A program made the translations under genes and the position numbers. Positions 1 through 8,872 of a stretch of DNA of 64,000 nt are shown one piece after another. Every line of letters begins with the position of its first letter. Positions within the stretch are counted from its first letter, which is position 1. The stretch is from positions 62,001 to 126,000 of the forward strand of contig CABZUW010000002.1 of NCBI GenBank assembly GCA_902529105.1, read 5' to 3'. Source of the DNA: an uncultured Pelagibacteraceae bacterium. Lineage in GTDB: Bacteria; Pseudomonadota; Alphaproteobacteria; Pelagibacterales; Pelagibacteraceae. The notes beneath the pieces were generated by a model. It did no database searches. It saw only the letters and a list, made by a program, of their open reading frames with translations, and was not told the DNA's origin.

Positions 1-46
1 TTTAGGAGTTGCAGTTGAGGTTGATGCTATTTTTGAAGTAAATTAA
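1..46 (+). CDS. C-terminal end of a RidA/YjgF-like protein (partial)
   Basis: Only the last 14 codons are in the window, read from base 2 to a TAA at 44-46. The residues LGVAVEVDAIFEVN resemble the C-terminal strand of RidA/YjgF-family enamine/imine deaminases, which commonly end in a VEVEAIA-like stretch. The stop lies one base from the stop of the convergent ugd gene. The family call rests on a very short peptide and is tentative; the reading frame itself is likely because it fills the space exactly up to the next gene. Confidence 0.4.
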   Translation, partial: LGVAVEVDAIFEVN

Positions 47-47
47 T

Positions 48-1346
48 TTATCTTCCAACACCAAAATATTTAATATTTTGTTTTCTCATTTTTTCTGGTG
101 AATAAATATTACGCATGTCATAAACAATAAAATTTCTTTTTTTAACAATTCTTTTTAAATCTATTAACTTAAATTCATTCCACTCTGTATGAATAATAAT
201 TAAATCAGAATTAATACAAGCTTCTTTGATATTTGGTTTGTAATTAACATTTTTAAATTTATCAAATTCACTTTTTCTACCTGTGGGATCATAATAACGT
301 ATTTTAGCTCCTCGTTTATTTAGATATGGTATCATCTTCAAGCTTGAAGACTCCCTCATGTCATCTGTGTTAGCTTTAAATGTTACACCTAAAAAAGTAA
401 TTTTTTTATTCTTAATTTTTTTATTTAAAATACTATTAATTCTTTTTAATAATAGATCTGACCTTTTATTGTTTGATTTAATAACTGTTTTAATAAGAGA
501 TAAGTTTGTTTTAGATGCTTTTGAAGTATAAACTAAAGCCCTAGTGTCTTTAGGAAAGCACGAACCACCATAAGCAGGTCCAGCTCTTAAAAATCTACTC
601 CCTATTCTTTTATCAGAACCAATTCCTATAGAAACATCCTCAATATTTATGTCTAATTTTTCACTCAAATTAGCCAATTCATTTATAAATGTTATTTTTG
701 TCGCTAAAAATGCATTAGATGCATATTTAATTAATTCAGCGGCTCTACGTGAAGTATTCAAGTATTTTGCGCCCTTAGATATTAGAGGACTATAAAGATT
801 TTTTAAAATTCTATTAGATCTTTTATCAGATGTACCAATCACAACACGGTCAGGATATATGAAGTCTCTTATAGCTTCGCCCTCCCTTAGGAATTCGGGG
901 TTAGAAACTACACTGAAAAAATTTTTTTTTGTTTTTTTAGATATAATTTTTTCCAACTTATCACCTGTCATAACAGGAACTGTTGACTTATTAATTATAA
1001 TTTTAAAAGATTTTATATTCTTGCCTATTATATTTGCAACAGAATAAACTTGGGATAAATCTGCCTCATATTTATTTTTTTTTGTAGGAGTGCCTACGCA
1101 AATAAATATGATATCGGATTTTTGTATTGAGGTAGACAAATCTGTAGAGAATTTTAATCTACCCGATTTTGAATTTTTTCTAACAAGTTCTTCTAAACCT
1201 GGTTCATAAATAGGAATAATAGATTTTTGAAGACTATTAATTTTTGATAAATCTTTGTCTACACAAATTACATTATTTCCCAAATCAGCAAAACATACAC
1301 CGCTAACAAGGCCAACATAACCAGTTCCTATCATACATAATTTCAT
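48..1346 (-). CDS. ugd: UDP-glucose 6-dehydrogenase
   Basis: Oxidises UDP-glucose to UDP-glucuronate with two NAD+, a cytoplasmic step supplying uronic acids for surface polysaccharide. The 432-residue length is normal for the bacterial family. The N-terminal Rossmann motif GTGYVGL is at residues 7-13. The invariant active-site stretch GGSCFPKD is at 260-267 with catalytic Cys263, and SNAFLATK carries the conserved Lys at 217. The ATG start overlaps the galU stop by four bases (ATGA), so the two are co-transcribed, galU first. galU makes the substrate of this enzyme, which strengthens the call. Confidence 0.95.
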   Translation of the reverse strand: MKLCMIGTGYVGLVSGVCFADLGNNVICVDKDLSKINSLQKSIIPIYEPGLEELVRKNSKSGRLKFSTDLSTSIQKSDIIFICVGTPTKKNKYEADLSQVYSVANIIGKNIKSFKIIINKSTVPVMTGDKLEKIISKKTKKNFFSVVSNPEFLREGEAIRDFIYPDRVVIGTSDKRSNRILKNLYSPLISKGAKYLNTSRRAAELIKYASNAFLATKITFINELANLSEKLDINIEDVSIGIGSDKRIGSRFLRAGPAYGGSCFPKDTRALVYTSKASKTNLSLIKTVIKSNNKRSDLLLKRINSILNKKIKNKKITFLGVTFKANTDDMRESSSLKMIPYLNKRGAKIRYYDPTGRKSEFDKFKNVNYKPNIKEACINSDLIIIHTEWNEFKLIDLKRIVKKRNFIVYDMRNIYSPEKMRKQNIKYFGVGR

Positions 1347-2158
1347 AACTTTGATATTTCTAGTCCTGACTTAATATATCCATCCATACTTCCACAATCC
1401 AAATATTTACCCTTAAAGATATGTCCAATAAATACTTCATTTAAAAAAATAAGTTTTCTAAGTGTATCAGTAATATGGACTTCACCTCCTTGACCTTTTT
1501 TTTGTTTTCTTAACAATCCAAATACTTTTTTTGGAAGTATATATCTACCAATGACAGCATTATTTGACGGTGCATCTTTTTTATTTGGTTTTTCTATTAC
1601 GTCATCAATAATAAAATTACTATTATCTATTTTTTTTTTAATTTTATATATGCCCCATCTAGAAACAGTGTCTTTTTTAACCCTCATACTTGCCATAACA
1701 GATGAGTTGAACTTCTTATGTATCTTAATCATTTCTTTGGAGCAATTTTTCTCCATAATTAAATCATCAGGTAATAACATTAAAAAATATTTATCTTTTA
1801 TATATTTTGAGGTTTTTAATACTGCATCTCCAGTTCCTTTAGGGTAATTCTGATAAACAAATTTAATTTTTTTTTTGTATTTAAGAATTTTTTTATAAAT
1901 GTCTTTTATCCTTTTATCTTTTTTCTTTTTTATGATTTTTTTGTAAAATTTATCGTTAAAAAAATATTTTTTAATTACTTCTTTTTTTTTTGAAATGATA
2001 AAAATTATTTCTTTTATACCTGCATCATCACATTCATCTAGAATATATTCAATTCCAGGTCTGCCATTAATCGGTAGTAATTCTTTTGCAAAAACACTCG
2101 ATAAAGGTAATAATCTTGTACCAAGACCTGCAAGAGGTATTATAGCTTGTCTAATCAT
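1343..2158 (-). CDS. galU: UTP--glucose-1-phosphate uridylyltransferase
   Basis: Makes UDP-glucose from UTP and glucose-1-phosphate. The nucleotide-binding motif PLAGLGTRLLP opens the protein, followed by KELLPINGRPGIEYI and the YPKGTGDAVL substrate loop, all typical of bacterial GalU. I chose the ATG at 2158 (protein starting MIRQAIIP, 271 aa) because family members begin two to five residues before the GlGTR motif. An in-frame ATG at 2185 would add nine residues and bring the start within two bases of the divergent panC start. No clear Shine-Dalgarno sequence distinguishes them. It overlaps ugd by four bases, forming a two-gene UDP-glucuronate operon. Confidence 0.93.
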   Translation of the reverse strand: MIRQAIIPLAGLGTRLLPLSSVFAKELLPINGRPGIEYILDECDDAGIKEIIFIISKKKEVIKKYFFNDKFYKKIIKKKKDKRIKDIYKKILKYKKKIKFVYQNYPKGTGDAVLKTSKYIKDKYFLMLLPDDLIMEKNCSKEMIKIHKKFNSSVMASMRVKKDTVSRWGIYKIKKKIDNSNFIIDDVIEKPNKKDAPSNNAVIGRYILPKKVFGLLRKQKKGQGGEVHITDTLRKLIFLNEVFIGHIFKGKYLDCGSMDGYIKSGLEISKL

Positions 2159-2187
2159 TAAATTTATAAGAATATCAACTATCATAA

Positions 2188-2997
2188 ATGATAATTTTTA
2201 AAAGTATTAATAATTTAAAAAAAAAGGTAAATTTTAGTAAAAATATTGGATTTGTTCCAACAATGGGTGCTATCCATGAGGGACATTTATCCTTAATTAA
2301 ACAGTCAAAAAAAAAATGTGAAAAAACTGTTGTAAGTATATTTATAAATCCAAAACAATTCAATAATAAGTTTGACTTTAGAAATTATCCTAGAAATTTA
2401 AGTAAAGACATCAAACTACTAAAAAAGAATAAAGTCGATTATTTACTTCTACCTAAATACGATGAATTATTTCGGATAAATTTAAAAAAAAAGATAAAAA
2501 TTAAAAAAAAAGATAGAATTTTATGTGCCAAATATAGACCAGGCCATTTCGAAGGTGTATTACATGTTATTAACCAATATTTAAACCTTATTCAACCAAA
2601 GCTTATATTTTTAGGAGAAAAGGACTATCAGCAATATTATTTAATATCAAATTTTATAAAAAATAAATTTATTACTAAATCATATTTATGCAAAACAATA
2701 AGACATAACTATTTATATGCATTATCATCAAGAAACAAATTATTAAACAATAAAGATTTACATATACTAGAATCTGTATCATTGATTATTAAAAAATTTT
2801 ATTTTTCTTTAAAAAAAAAAAAGAAAAATATTAAAAATTTAAATCATATTAAAAAGTTACTGAAAGAAACTGGTATAAATTTAGAATATTTAGAAATAAG
2901 AAATAAAATTAATTTTTCAAAAAAAATAAGTAAAGAAAATTTTAAAATATTTATAGCTTATTATTTTAAAAATATAAGGTTCATAGATAATTTCTAA
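2188..2997 (+). CDS. panC: Pantothenate synthetase
   Basis: Condenses pantoate and beta-alanine with ATP to pantothenate, the precursor of coenzyme A. The PTMGAIHEGH signature at residues 24-33 is the HIGH-type adenylate-binding motif of PanC; SIFINPKQF and GEKDYQQYYLI match the pantoate and ATP pockets. At 269 residues it is slightly short for the family (about 280), and its C-terminal third is very rich in Lys, Ile and Asn. It is divergent from galU with almost no spacer, and converges on mgtE one base away. panB is not nearby, so this looks like a single-gene unit. Confidence 0.93.
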   Translation: MIIFKSINNLKKKVNFSKNIGFVPTMGAIHEGHLSLIKQSKKKCEKTVVSIFINPKQFNNKFDFRNYPRNLSKDIKLLKKNKVDYLLLPKYDELFRINLKKKIKIKKKDRILCAKYRPGHFEGVLHVINQYLNLIQPKLIFLGEKDYQQYYLISNFIKNKFITKSYLCKTIRHNYLYALSSRNKLLNNKDLHILESVSLIIKKFYFSLKKKKKNIKNLNHIKKLLKETGINLEYLEIRNKINFSKKISKENFKIFIAYYFKNIRFIDNF

Positions 2998-2998
2998 T

Positions 2999-4375
2999 CT
3001 AAAGCAAAAAATAAGCTCCAATTCCTAAAAATGAAAGAAACCCAATTACATCTGTAATTGTTGTTACAAAAACACTTGATGCTATTGCTGGATCTATATT
3101 AAATTTTTTTAAAGATATAGGAATTAAAATACCAAATAAACCAGCTACTATCATGTTTAGAACCATTGAGATAGAAATTATTAACGATAGTGTATAATCT
3201 TTAAACCAAAACTGAACTACGATAGCACTAATTATTGCAAATATTACTCCATTTAGAATTCCAATTTTAAATTCTTTTAATACATTTTGTGTAAAATTAT
3301 TTTTTGTTAGTTGATTTGTTGCAATCGTTCTAATAGTGACTGCTAATGTTTGCATACCAGCGTTACCGCCCATAGATGCAACAATTGGCATAAGAACTGC
3401 TAATGCTACTACTTTTTCTATATCCTCCTTAAAAAAACCAATCACTACTGAAGCTACAATAGCGGTCAGTAAATTTAATAGTAGCCAATTAAACCTTCTT
3501 TTAGTCTTTTTAATTACACCATCTGTAATTTCTTCATCTCCTACACCTGCTAATCTTAAAGCATCTTCTTCAGCTTCCTCTTTTAAAACGGTTAAAACAT
3601 CGTCACTTGTAATCATCCCTACTAATTTATTATTTTTATCAATTACACATGCAGAGTTAAGATTATAGTTTTCAAAAATATTTGCTACTTCCTCTCTATC
3701 CATGTCAACCGGTATAGACAATTGAGACTCCTTCATTATTGACTGCATCTTAGTATCTCTAGATGTTCTTAAAACTTTTGAGGATGGTACTGAGCCAATT
3801 GGTTTAAAATCACTATCTACAATAAATATTTCAAGAAATTCCTCAGGTAGATCTTTATTCTCCCTTAAATAATCAATAGTTTGACCAACTGACCAATTAC
3901 TTGGTATAGCAGTGAACTCTCTTTGCATTATTCGTGCTGCAGAGTCCTCTGGATAACTTAAACTTTCTAATAAAGCAAATCTGTCTTTAGGTGGCAGTGA
4001 ACTTAAGATATTATTTTTATTTTTTTCATCAAGATTTTCTATAATTTTAATAGCATCATCCGACTCTAGATTCTTAAGTATAAATACAATAGAGTCTTTG
4101 GAAAGATAATTTACTATTTCTGTTTGAATAGATTCATTTAATTCAACAAAAACCTCAGGATCGATTTTAAAATTATTTAATTTTATAAGCTTTTCACGAT
4201 CACTATCATTTAAGTGTTCAATAATATCAGCTGCATCAGCAGGATGCATTTCTTTGAAGGAATTGCTTATAAAATTAGTATCATTACTAGATATTTTATC
4301 AGTTACTACCTTTATATATTCTTTGTTAAATTCAAAATTTACATTCTTGTCTTTAATTTTTCTTACTAAAGTCAT
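2999..4375 (-). CDS. mgtE: MgtE-type magnesium transporter
   Basis: Mg2+ channel/transporter of the inner membrane. The 458 residues show the family layout: an acidic helical N domain (about 30-150, with the repeated SFKEMHPADAADIIEHL type helices), a pair of CBS domains (about 150-275), a connecting helix and five hydrophobic segments from about residue 295. The pore signature SMGGNAGMQTLAV is present. In the known family, Mg2+ binding between the N and CBS domains closes the pore. The stop is one base from the panC stop, and the start is 60 bases from the divergent lipB. Confidence 0.94.
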   Translation of the reverse strand: MTLVRKIKDKNVNFEFNKEYIKVVTDKISSNDTNFISNSFKEMHPADAADIIEHLNDSDREKLIKLNNFKIDPEVFVELNESIQTEIVNYLSKDSIVFILKNLESDDAIKIIENLDEKNKNNILSSLPPKDRFALLESLSYPEDSAARIMQREFTAIPSNWSVGQTIDYLRENKDLPEEFLEIFIVDSDFKPIGSVPSSKVLRTSRDTKMQSIMKESQLSIPVDMDREEVANIFENYNLNSACVIDKNNKLVGMITSDDVLTVLKEEAEEDALRLAGVGDEEITDGVIKKTKRRFNWLLLNLLTAIVASVVIGFFKEDIEKVVALAVLMPIVASMGGNAGMQTLAVTIRTIATNQLTKNNFTQNVLKEFKIGILNGVIFAIISAIVVQFWFKDYTLSLIISISMVLNMIVAGLFGILIPISLKKFNIDPAIASSVFVTTITDVIGFLSFLGIGAYFLL

Positions 4376-4435
4376 AAAAAACTTTCATTTTATAATGGAC
4401 CTTTTAATCTATAATTTTTAGAATACAAACCTTTA

Positions 4436-5056
4436 ATGAATATAGAGATAAAAATATCAAAAAAACCAGTCAACTACGAAAAAGCCATAAAATATATGGA
4501 AAAAAGATTGAATGATATTTTATATAAAAACGCTAAAGATTTAATATGGATATTAGAACATACTGATATATACACCGCAGGAACATCGTTTAATGAAGAT
4601 GATATTTTAGATAAATCTATAAAAGTAAAGAAAACTAATAGAGGGGGAAGAATAACATTCCACGGCCCTGGACAAATAATGTTTTATTTCGTTATAAATT
4701 TAAATAAAAAAAAGAAAGATATTAGGTGGTTTATTAATGTAATAGAAAAAACTATTATTCAAACATTATCTGATTATAATATAACCTCTAAAGGAGATAA
4801 AAAAGATATAGGCATTTGGGTTAAATTAAATAATAAAGAAAGAAAAATTGCATCAATTGGAATTAAAATAAAAAAATGGATTGCTTATCATGGGTTTGCA
4901 TTAAATTATTCGGTTAACATTGAAAAATTCAAAAAAATAATTCCATGTGGGATTAAAAATAAAAAAATAATAAATATAATTGATATTAATAAAAGTAATT
5001 TTAATAGTTTAAAAAATAAACTTATTAAAAACTTTATTTATAATTTGAATAATTAA
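4436..5056 (+). CDS. lipB: Octanoyl-[ACP]:protein octanoyltransferase
   Basis: Transfers octanoate from acyl carrier protein to the lipoyl domains of 2-oxoacid dehydrogenases and the glycine cleavage H protein, the first step of lipoate assembly. The signature RGGRITFHGPGQ spans residues 69-80. The catalytic dyad fits Lys137 (in ERKIASIG) and Cys171 (in IIPCGIK). Length (206) is normal. Its last 23 bases overlap the end of the convergent rluC-like gene. lipA is not in the window. Confidence 0.94.
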   Translation: MNIEIKISKKPVNYEKAIKYMEKRLNDILYKNAKDLIWILEHTDIYTAGTSFNEDDILDKSIKVKKTNRGGRITFHGPGQIMFYFVINLNKKKKDIRWFINVIEKTIIQTLSDYNITSKGDKKDIGIWVKLNNKERKIASIGIKIKKWIAYHGFALNYSVNIEKFKKIIPCGIKNKKIINIIDINKSNFNSLKNKLIKNFIYNLNN

Positions 5057-5939
5057 ACTTATTTGATTTTAATAACTTTTGAAAATAATCAGGTAGTTGT
5101 GCGTGATAATTATATTTTTTGCTATTGATCATGAATTTCAAGCTATAAGCGTGTAAAAATAAGTTTTTAAATTTATTTTTTTTTAAAGAGTATTTTTTAT
5201 CACCAATAATAGAGTGACTAATTAGGCTTGCTTGTTTTCTAAGTTGATGTTTTCTACCAGTTATAGGTTTAAACTCTACAAATGAATATTTGTGATTTTT
5301 ACTTATTACTCTGTAGTAAGTGATTGCTTTTTCAGATATTTTTTTATAACCATCATATCTAACTAGATTATGTTCTAGAAGGCCTTTATTATTTGTAAAC
5401 TCTCCCTCACAAACAGCAATATATGTCTTATAAATTTTTCGTAATCTAAATAATGATGTAAATAATTGAGCAGTCTTTCTATTTTTTCCAATGATTAAAA
5501 CCCCAGATGTATCTTTATCCAATCTATGAACCGCGTAAGGTTCAGAATTAGAAAAAAATATACTTTTTCTGAATATATCTATGACATTTTTATTTGATTT
5601 TGTCCCTTTTTGGGTAGGTAAGCCTGATATTTTATTTATTACAATATAATCCTCATTATCAAAAATTATTTCATTTTCTATTTCAGTTAATATTTTTTTT
5701 GACGGTATATAATTAATATTTTTACGATTTTGTTTTTCAATATTAACATTAAATAAACTAATTCTATCATCTTCTCGAACTTTATATGAACTTTTAATTT
5801 TTCTTTTATTTACTTTAATATTTCCATTTCTTAAAAATTTTTCAATTAATCCTTGTGGTAAATTATCAATGTTTTTTCGTAACCATCGATCAAGTCTCAT
5901 CAAGTCATGATCAGCAATAACATTATATGTTTTTTGCAT
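5034..5939 (-). CDS. rluC: RluC/RluD-family 23S rRNA pseudouridine synthase
   Basis: Isomerises specific uridines in 23S rRNA to pseudouridine. An S4 RNA-binding domain occupies roughly residues 13-60, and the catalytic motif HRLDKDTSG has its nucleophile Asp141. GRKHQLRKQ is the other conserved RluA-family block. Size and the S4 domain favour RluC over RluA; RluD cannot be excluded from sequence alone. It is the last gene of the minus-strand run that includes rplQ, 17 bases after the rplQ stop, so it may be transcribed from the alpha operon. It overlaps lipB tail to tail by 23 bases. Confidence 0.88.
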   Translation of the reverse strand: MQKTYNVIADHDLMRLDRWLRKNIDNLPQGLIEKFLRNGNIKVNKRKIKSSYKVREDDRISLFNVNIEKQNRKNINYIPSKKILTEIENEIIFDNEDYIVINKISGLPTQKGTKSNKNVIDIFRKSIFFSNSEPYAVHRLDKDTSGVLIIGKNRKTAQLFTSLFRLRKIYKTYIAVCEGEFTNNKGLLEHNLVRYDGYKKISEKAITYYRVISKNHKYSFVEFKPITGRKHQLRKQASLISHSIIGDKKYSLKKNKFKNLFLHAYSLKFMINSKKYNYHAQLPDYFQKLLKSNKFNYSNYK

Positions 5940-5956
5940 TGTTATCTATTAAGAAA

Positions 5957-6391
5957 TTACTTAGTTTGAGATACTTTTTCTTGTTCTTTATTTTCTTTTG
6001 GTGACTTTTTTATATCTACTTTTTTTGCGTTAATATCTCTATCTACAAACTCAATTATCGCTATCGGAGCCTTGTCTCCATACCTAAATCCAGCTTTTAT
6101 TATTCTTGTGTAGCCACCTTTTCTACTCATATATCTTTTGGATAATATTTTTGTAACTTTATTAGCTGATTTGATATCTTGAAGCTTTGAAACTAAAGAT
6201 CTTGTGTTTTGTAAAGTATTTTTCTTTCCTAAAGTAATTATTTTATCTGCAACTGGTTTTAAGACTTTTGCTTTAGGTAAAGTTGTAGTTATTTGCTCAT
6301 ACTTAATTAATGAGTTAAGCATGTTTTTTATCATTGCTTTTCTGTGCTCTGAGGTTCTATTTAGCTTTTTATAACCTAGTTTATGCCTCAT
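5957..6391 (-). CDS. rplQ: 50S ribosomal protein L17
   Basis: Large-subunit protein near the exit tunnel. It begins [20 protein letters not shown], the diagnostic L17 N-terminus, and contains the [13 protein letters not shown] block. At 144 residues it carries a lysine-rich C-terminal tail of about 25 residues beyond the conserved core, as seen in several alphaproteobacteria. It shares one base with the rpoA stop, so translational coupling is likely. It is the last ribosomal gene of the cluster. Confidence 0.97.
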   Translation of the reverse strand: MRHKLGYKKLNRTSEHRKAMIKNMLNSLIKYEQITTTLPKAKVLKPVADKIITLGKKNTLQNTRSLVSKLQDIKSANKVTKILSKRYMSRKGGYTRIIKAGFRYGDKAPIAIIEFVDRDINAKKVDIKKSPKENKEQEKVSQTK

Positions 6392-7419
6392 TATATTGAC
6401 TCTTCTAATTTTTTAGATAATTCAGCTATATTATCAGGTGGCCAATTTGGTATTTCCATACCTAAATATAAAGACATTCCAGTTAAAACTTCTTTAATTT
6501 CATTTAATGATTTTCTGCCAAAATTTGGTGTTCTTAACATTTCACCTTCTGATTTCTGAACAAGATCACCAATATAAATTATATTGTCATTTTTTAAACA
6601 ATTCATTGATCTGACTGAGAGCTCAAGCTCGTCAACCTTTCTTAATAGGTTTTTGTTAAATTCAGGCTCACTAGGTTTATCTCTTACTATAACTTCTTGA
6701 GGTTCATCGAAATTTACAAACATTCCAAGTTGGTCTTGGAAAATTCTAGCAGAATAAGCTACTGCATCCTCGGCTGAAATTGAACCATTCGTCTCAACCT
6801 CCATTGTCAATTTATCGTAATCTAAAGCCTTACCCTCTCTTGCAGTACTAACTGAATATGAAACTTTTTTTACAGGACTAAAAAGTGAGTCTATTGGAAT
6901 TAACCCTAATGGTGGTTCTTCAGGTTTATTTAAATCAGCGGATACATAACCTTTCCCAGAACCAATAATCATCTCCATATGAAAATTAGTATTTTCATCT
7001 AAGTTGCATATAACTAATTCAGGATTTAGAATTTCTATATCAGTTACAGATGTAATGTCAGAGGCTTTAATTTCTCCAGGTCCTTTAGCATCTAAAATAA
7101 GTTTTTTTGACGAATCTGTACTGCATTTAAGAGCTAAAGATTTAACATTTAAAACTATATCTGTAACATCTTCCCTAACTCCTTTAATAGATGTAAATTC
7201 ATGCAAAACACCGTCTATTTGTATAGCAGTCACAGCAGTTCCTCTTATTGATGACAGGAGAATTCTTCTTAATGAATTTCCTAGTGTAAGTCCATATCCT
7301 TTTTCTAAAGGTTCAGCGATAATTTTTGCATAAGATTTATCATCACTCAGTTTCACATCTAACTTAGATGGTTTGATTAATGATTTCCAATTTTTAATAT
7401 TCACATCAGCATTTTCCAT
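6391..7419 (-). CDS. rpoA: DNA-directed RNA polymerase subunit alpha
   Basis: Assembles RNA polymerase through an N-terminal dimerisation domain (about residues 20-245) and contacts UP elements and activators with a C-terminal helix-hairpin-helix domain (about 265-330, containing [18 protein letters not shown]). The motifs [16 protein letters not shown] and the assembly loop are intact. Length 342 matches alphaproteobacterial alpha. It lies one base after rpsK and overlaps rplQ by one base, the usual alpha-operon order minus rpsD. Confidence 0.98.
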   Translation of the reverse strand: MENADVNIKNWKSLIKPSKLDVKLSDDKSYAKIIAEPLEKGYGLTLGNSLRRILLSSIRGTAVTAIQIDGVLHEFTSIKGVREDVTDIVLNVKSLALKCSTDSSKKLILDAKGPGEIKASDITSVTDIEILNPELVICNLDENTNFHMEMIIGSGKGYVSADLNKPEEPPLGLIPIDSLFSPVKKVSYSVSTAREGKALDYDKLTMEVETNGSISAEDAVAYSARIFQDQLGMFVNFDEPQEVIVRDKPSEPEFNKNLLRKVDELELSVRSMNCLKNDNIIYIGDLVQKSEGEMLRTPNFGRKSLNEIKEVLTGMSLYLGMEIPNWPPDNIAELSKKLEESI

Positions 7420-7866
7420 TTATACTCTCCTTTTTTTTGGTGGTCTTGTTCCATTATGAGGTAATGGAGTTGTGTCTTTAATAGACAAAATTTTAAAACC
7501 TCTTGATTGAAGTGCTCGTAATGCAGTTTCACGTCCAGAACCTGGACCTTTTATTTCTACTGTCAAAACTTTCATTCCATACTCTAAAGCTTTTGCAGCT
7601 GCAGAGTCTGCTGCGACTTGAGCAGCGTAAGGAGTTGATTTTCGCGAACCCTTAAAACCCTTTTGACCTGAGGATGCCCAAGAAATTACGTTACCATTAG
7701 TATCAGCTATGGAAACTATTGTGTTGTTAAATGTAGATTGCACATATGCAATTCCATTTGTTATGACCTTTTTTATTTTTTTTTTTTTTGAATAGGTGCT
7801 TTTTTTTACTAATTTTCCTTTACTTTCTGTATCTTTAGTTTCAGTTTTTTTTTTTTCTATTGACAT
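7420..7866 (-). CDS. rpsK: 30S ribosomal protein S11
   Basis: Platform protein of the small subunit. The conserved core runs from [18 protein letters not shown] to the C-terminal [15 protein letters not shown]. The first 35 or so residues are an unusual lysine/serine/threonine-rich extension ([18 protein letters not shown]) that makes the protein 148 residues against about 129 in most bacteria. It starts two bases after rpsM ends. The extension is probably disordered. Confidence 0.97.
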   Translation of the reverse strand: MSIEKKKTETKDTESKGKLVKKSTYSKKKKIKKVITNGIAYVQSTFNNTIVSIADTNGNVISWASSGQKGFKGSRKSTPYAAQVAADSAAAKALEYGMKVLTVEIKGPGSGRETALRALQSRGFKILSIKDTTPLPHNGTRPPKKRRV

Positions 7867-7868
7867 TC

Positions 7869-8252
7869 TTATTTCTTTAATGGGGTTAATTTTTTGCCAG
7901 CAATTGCAATTGCTTTACCTTTTCGCGTTCTTGCATTACATCTCGTTCTTTGACCTCTAACAGGTAGTTTTTTTTTATGTCTTAGACCTCTATAAGATGC
8001 TAAATCAATTAATCTTTTAATACTAAATGATTTATCTCTTCTTAAGTCACCCTCCACTGTAAAGTTTTTATCAATGTATTCTCTAATTTTTAATATTTCT
8101 TCATCCGTTAATTCATTTACTCTTTTAGAATTAGGGATAGATAATGAATTACAAATATCGTCTGAAAATTTAACACCTATACCGTAGATATAGGTTAAAC
8201 CAACTTTAACTAATTTATTCTGAGGGATGTTTACACCTGCTATACGAGCCAT
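7869..8252 (-). CDS. rpsM: 30S ribosomal protein S13
   Basis: Head protein of the small subunit that contacts the P-site tRNA with its C-terminal tail. It begins [20 protein letters not shown], contains the [27 protein letters not shown] region and has a basic tail; 127 residues is slightly above the usual 118-122. It is preceded by a 56-base gap after adk, the place where rpmJ sits in many bacteria, but the gap is too short to encode L36. Confidence 0.97.
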   Translation of the reverse strand: MARIAGVNIPQNKLVKVGLTYIYGIGVKFSDDICNSLSIPNSKRVNELTDEEILKIREYIDKNFTVEGDLRRDKSFSIKRLIDLASYRGLRHKKKLPVRGQRTRCNARTRKGKAIAIAGKKLTPLKK

Positions 8253-8286
8253 AATTATGAGATTAAAATTTAGCCTTTTATATAAG

Positions 8287-8310
8287 AAGACATTTTAATG
8301 TCAATGTCTT
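8287..8310 (-). promoter_or_regulatory. Hairpin overlapping the adk stop, upstream of rpsM
   Basis: A perfect 8-bp inverted repeat, AAGACATT at 8287-8294 and AATGTCTT at 8303-8310, encloses an 8-base loop. The loop plus the left arm also contains a second dyad (GACATT/AATGTC, 8289-8302), so two alternative stems are possible. It overlaps the adk stop codon and precedes rpsM by about 35 bases. It is not followed by a U-run on the minus strand, so an intercistronic processing or control element is more likely than a simple terminator. Function is not shown. Confidence 0.4.
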
Positions 8311-8872
8311 AAACATTAAGTATTTCCTCAATTTTTTGGGATATTTTGTTAATTTCCATAGATCCATCCACTTCATAAAAATTTTTAATTTTAGAGTAAT
8401 AATCCAAAACCGGTTTTGTAACTTCCATATATGTATCATATCTTGTTAATATAGTTTGAGCATCATCATCTGTTCTTTTCTCTAATAATTTTCTTTTTTC
8501 AACTCTTTTTATTATTGAATTTTTGTTGACGTTTAAAAAAAAAATATAGTCTATTTTTTGTTGTGATTTGTTTAATAAATTATTTAGATTTTTAGCCTGA
8601 TTTATAGTTCTGGGATAGCCATCAAAAATTAATCTATTTTTTTTTGCTACGTCAAAAATTATATTTTCGAGAAGTTTATTTACAATTTCATCATCAACAA
8701 ATTTTCCTTCATTCATATTATCTATAATTTTTCTCCCAACTTCAGTATTTTTTTTTATTTCATCTCTCAGCATATCTCCAGTTGATACTTGAAAACCATT
8801 TAGCTTTTTGACTAAAAATTTTGCCTGAGTACCCTTTCCGGCACCAGGTGGACCAAAAATTATTATATTCAC
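8309..8872 (-). CDS. adk: Adenylate kinase (short form)
   Basis: Interconverts ATP + AMP and 2 ADP in the cytoplasm. The P-loop GPPGAGKGTQAK is at residues 7-18; FDGYPRT and the TGDMLRDEI AMP-binding block follow. At 187 residues it is the short type lacking the long zinc-type LID domain, common in alphaproteobacteria. The start codon is GTG at 8872-8870, immediately after the secY stop. The position between secY and rpsM is a standard spc/alpha arrangement. Confidence 0.96.
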   Translation of the reverse strand: MNIIIFGPPGAGKGTQAKFLVKKLNGFQVSTGDMLRDEIKKNTEVGRKIIDNMNEGKFVDDEIVNKLLENIIFDVAKKNRLIFDGYPRTINQAKNLNNLLNKSQQKIDYIFFLNVNKNSIIKRVEKRKLLEKRTDDDAQTILTRYDTYMEVTKPVLDYYSKIKNFYEVDGSMEINKISQKIEEILNV

